Under the pieces are notes generated by a model that saw nothing but the letters and a program-made list of their open reading frames with translations, searched no databases and was not told the DNA's origin. Positions 31,437-32,208 of a DNA stretch of 32,208 nt are shown piece after piece. The stretch is from contig CACJRY010000003.1 in NCBI GenBank assembly GCA_902595855.1, positions 121,098 to 153,305 on the forward strand. Reading direction: 5' to 3'. The stretch comes from an uncultured Alphaproteobacteria bacterium (lineage in GTDB: Bacteria > Pseudomonadota > Alphaproteobacteria > HIMB59 > GCA-002718135). A program made the position numbers and the translations under genes. The first letter of the stretch is position 1. Each line of letters begins with the position of its first letter.

Positions 31437-32208
31437 ATGTCAGAAAAAAAGAAATTTAGATCCTCTGATTGGTATAATTCCAAGTCACACCGAAGAGATA
31501 CCTTTATTCATCGTGGATGGATGCGAAATCAAGGCCACCCTAATCATTTATTTGATGGAAGGCCAGTAATTGGAATTTGTAACACGTGGTCAGAGTTAAC
31601 GCCGTGCAATGGTCACTTTCGAGAAATCGCGGAGTCAGTAAAAAAAGGTGTTTATGAAGCTGGAGGTTTTCCATTAGAGTTCCCAGTTTTTTCAGCAAGT
31701 GAGTCAAATCTTAGACCAACAGCTATGCTTTTTAGAAATCTCGCCAGTATGGATGTTGAGGAAGCAATAAGAGGTAATCCAATGGACGGAGTTGTTCTTT
31801 TAATGGGATGCGATAAGACTACCCCATCATTATTAATGGGTGCTGCAAGTGTGGATATACCAACAATTGGTGTGTCTGGAGGACCAATGTTAAATGGTCA
31901 TCATCGCGGAGAAACTATTGGATCAGGAACAGGTGTATGGCAATTAGATGCAGATCTAAATGCTGGAAAAATTACAGAGGATGATTTTGTAGCTGCAGAA
32001 ATTTCAATGAGCAGGTCAAAAGGAAATTGTATGACTATGGGCACAGCTTCTACGATGGGAAGTATGGTCGAGGCATTAGGGATGGCGCTACCTCATAATG
32101 CAGCGATACCTGCTGTAGATGCAAGACGATATGCGCTTGCTCACATGTCAGGAAAACGAATAGTAGAGATGGTCAAAGAAAATTTAATAATGTCTAAAGT
32201 TGTTACAA
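31437..32208 (+). CDS. IlvD/Edd-family sugar-acid dehydratase (5' part, pentonate dehydratase-like)
   Basis: The open frame runs to the window edge without a stop, giving 257 of roughly 580-600 residues. The three iron-sulfur cysteines are at 57 (ELTPCNGHF), 125 (LLMGCDKTTPS) and 198 (RSKGNCMTMG). Their spacing equals that of Cys60/128/201, recalled for Caulobacter D-xylonate dehydratase, and CDKTTP holds the Mg and modified-lysine site. This supports a sugar-acid rather than a dihydroxy-isovalerate dehydratase. It would convert an aldonate to a 2-keto-3-deoxy acid after the SMP-30 lactonase. The substrate may be a pentonate or hexonate. Confidence 0.9.
   Translation, partial: MSEKKKFRSSDWYNSKSHRRDTFIHRGWMRNQGHPNHLFDGRPVIGICNTWSELTPCNGHFREIAESVKKGVYEAGGFPLEFPVFSASESNLRPTAMLFRNLASMDVEEAIRGNPMDGVVLLMGCDKTTPSLLMGAASVDIPTIGVSGGPMLNGHHRGETIGSGTGVWQLDADLNAGKITEDDFVAAEISMSRSKGNCMTMGTASTMGSMVEALGMALPHNAAIPAVDARRYALAHMSGKRIVEMVKENLIMSKVVT

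Noticed and set aside
1-32208. CRISPR arrays, insertion sequences, prophage or integrase genes
   Set aside because: No regularly spaced direct repeats, transposase-like or integrase-like proteins or terminal inverted repeats were seen. The only tandem repeat-like signal is the riboswitch pair.

Overview
The window is AT-rich throughout, has dense operons with 0-4 nt gene junctions, and carries a ctaE-SURF1-thrC-M16 peptidase block of alphaproteobacterial type. Together with the many simple-sugar ABC transporters, this suggests a streamlined marine alphaproteobacterium (SAR11-like or HIMB59/AEGEAN-169-like). The lineage is an inference from gene content; no marker gene was compared.

Region 1 (1-7050) is housekeeping. 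It holds the 3' end of cytochrome c oxidase subunit III, SURF1 (apparently with an ATT start), an M32 carboxypeptidase, threonine synthase and an M16 peptidase in one tight run. These are followed by a flavin-reductase-fold protein, a small DUF6494-like protein on the other strand, an O6-alkylguanine-DNA alkyltransferase and a class I glutamine amidotransferase-like protein.

Region 2 (7051-9323) is a nitrogen module. A terminator hairpin is followed by two tandem RNAs that match the glnA-type glutamine riboswitch, then an ammonium transporter. After that come a perfect 10-bp hairpin, a winged-helix protein and a small basic protein.

Region 3 (9324-12456) holds YqgE/AlgH, a DsbD/ScsB-like thiol-disulfide membrane protein and a Prx5-type peroxiredoxin.

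Region 4 (12459-32208) is the unusual part. It combines two ribose/fructose-type (CUT2) ABC transporters, an FGGY sugar kinase, a LysR regulator, two PanB-like proteins that have lost the PanB metal ligands, three fatty-acid-desaturase-superfamily membrane di-iron proteins, one sterol-desaturase-superfamily protein, an FAD ferredoxin reductase, a MocE-type Rieske ferredoxin, an SMP-30 lactonase and the start of an IlvD/Edd sugar-acid dehydratase. The desaturase-like protein, reductase and Rieske ferredoxin at 24878-27544 match the parts of the rhizobial MocD/MocF/MocE rhizopine O-demethylase.

My reading is that region 4 encodes import and oxidative breakdown of modified, probably O-methylated, sugars, cyclitols or polyols. 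Membrane di-iron oxygenases fed by one ferredoxin chain would unmask the substrate. Kinase and lactonase/dehydratase branches would then feed central metabolism. The PanB-like proteins may act on C1 or keto-acid intermediates. The parts are well supported by motifs; the substrate and the pathway order are hypotheses.

No tRNA, rRNA, insertion sequence, CRISPR array or phage gene was seen.
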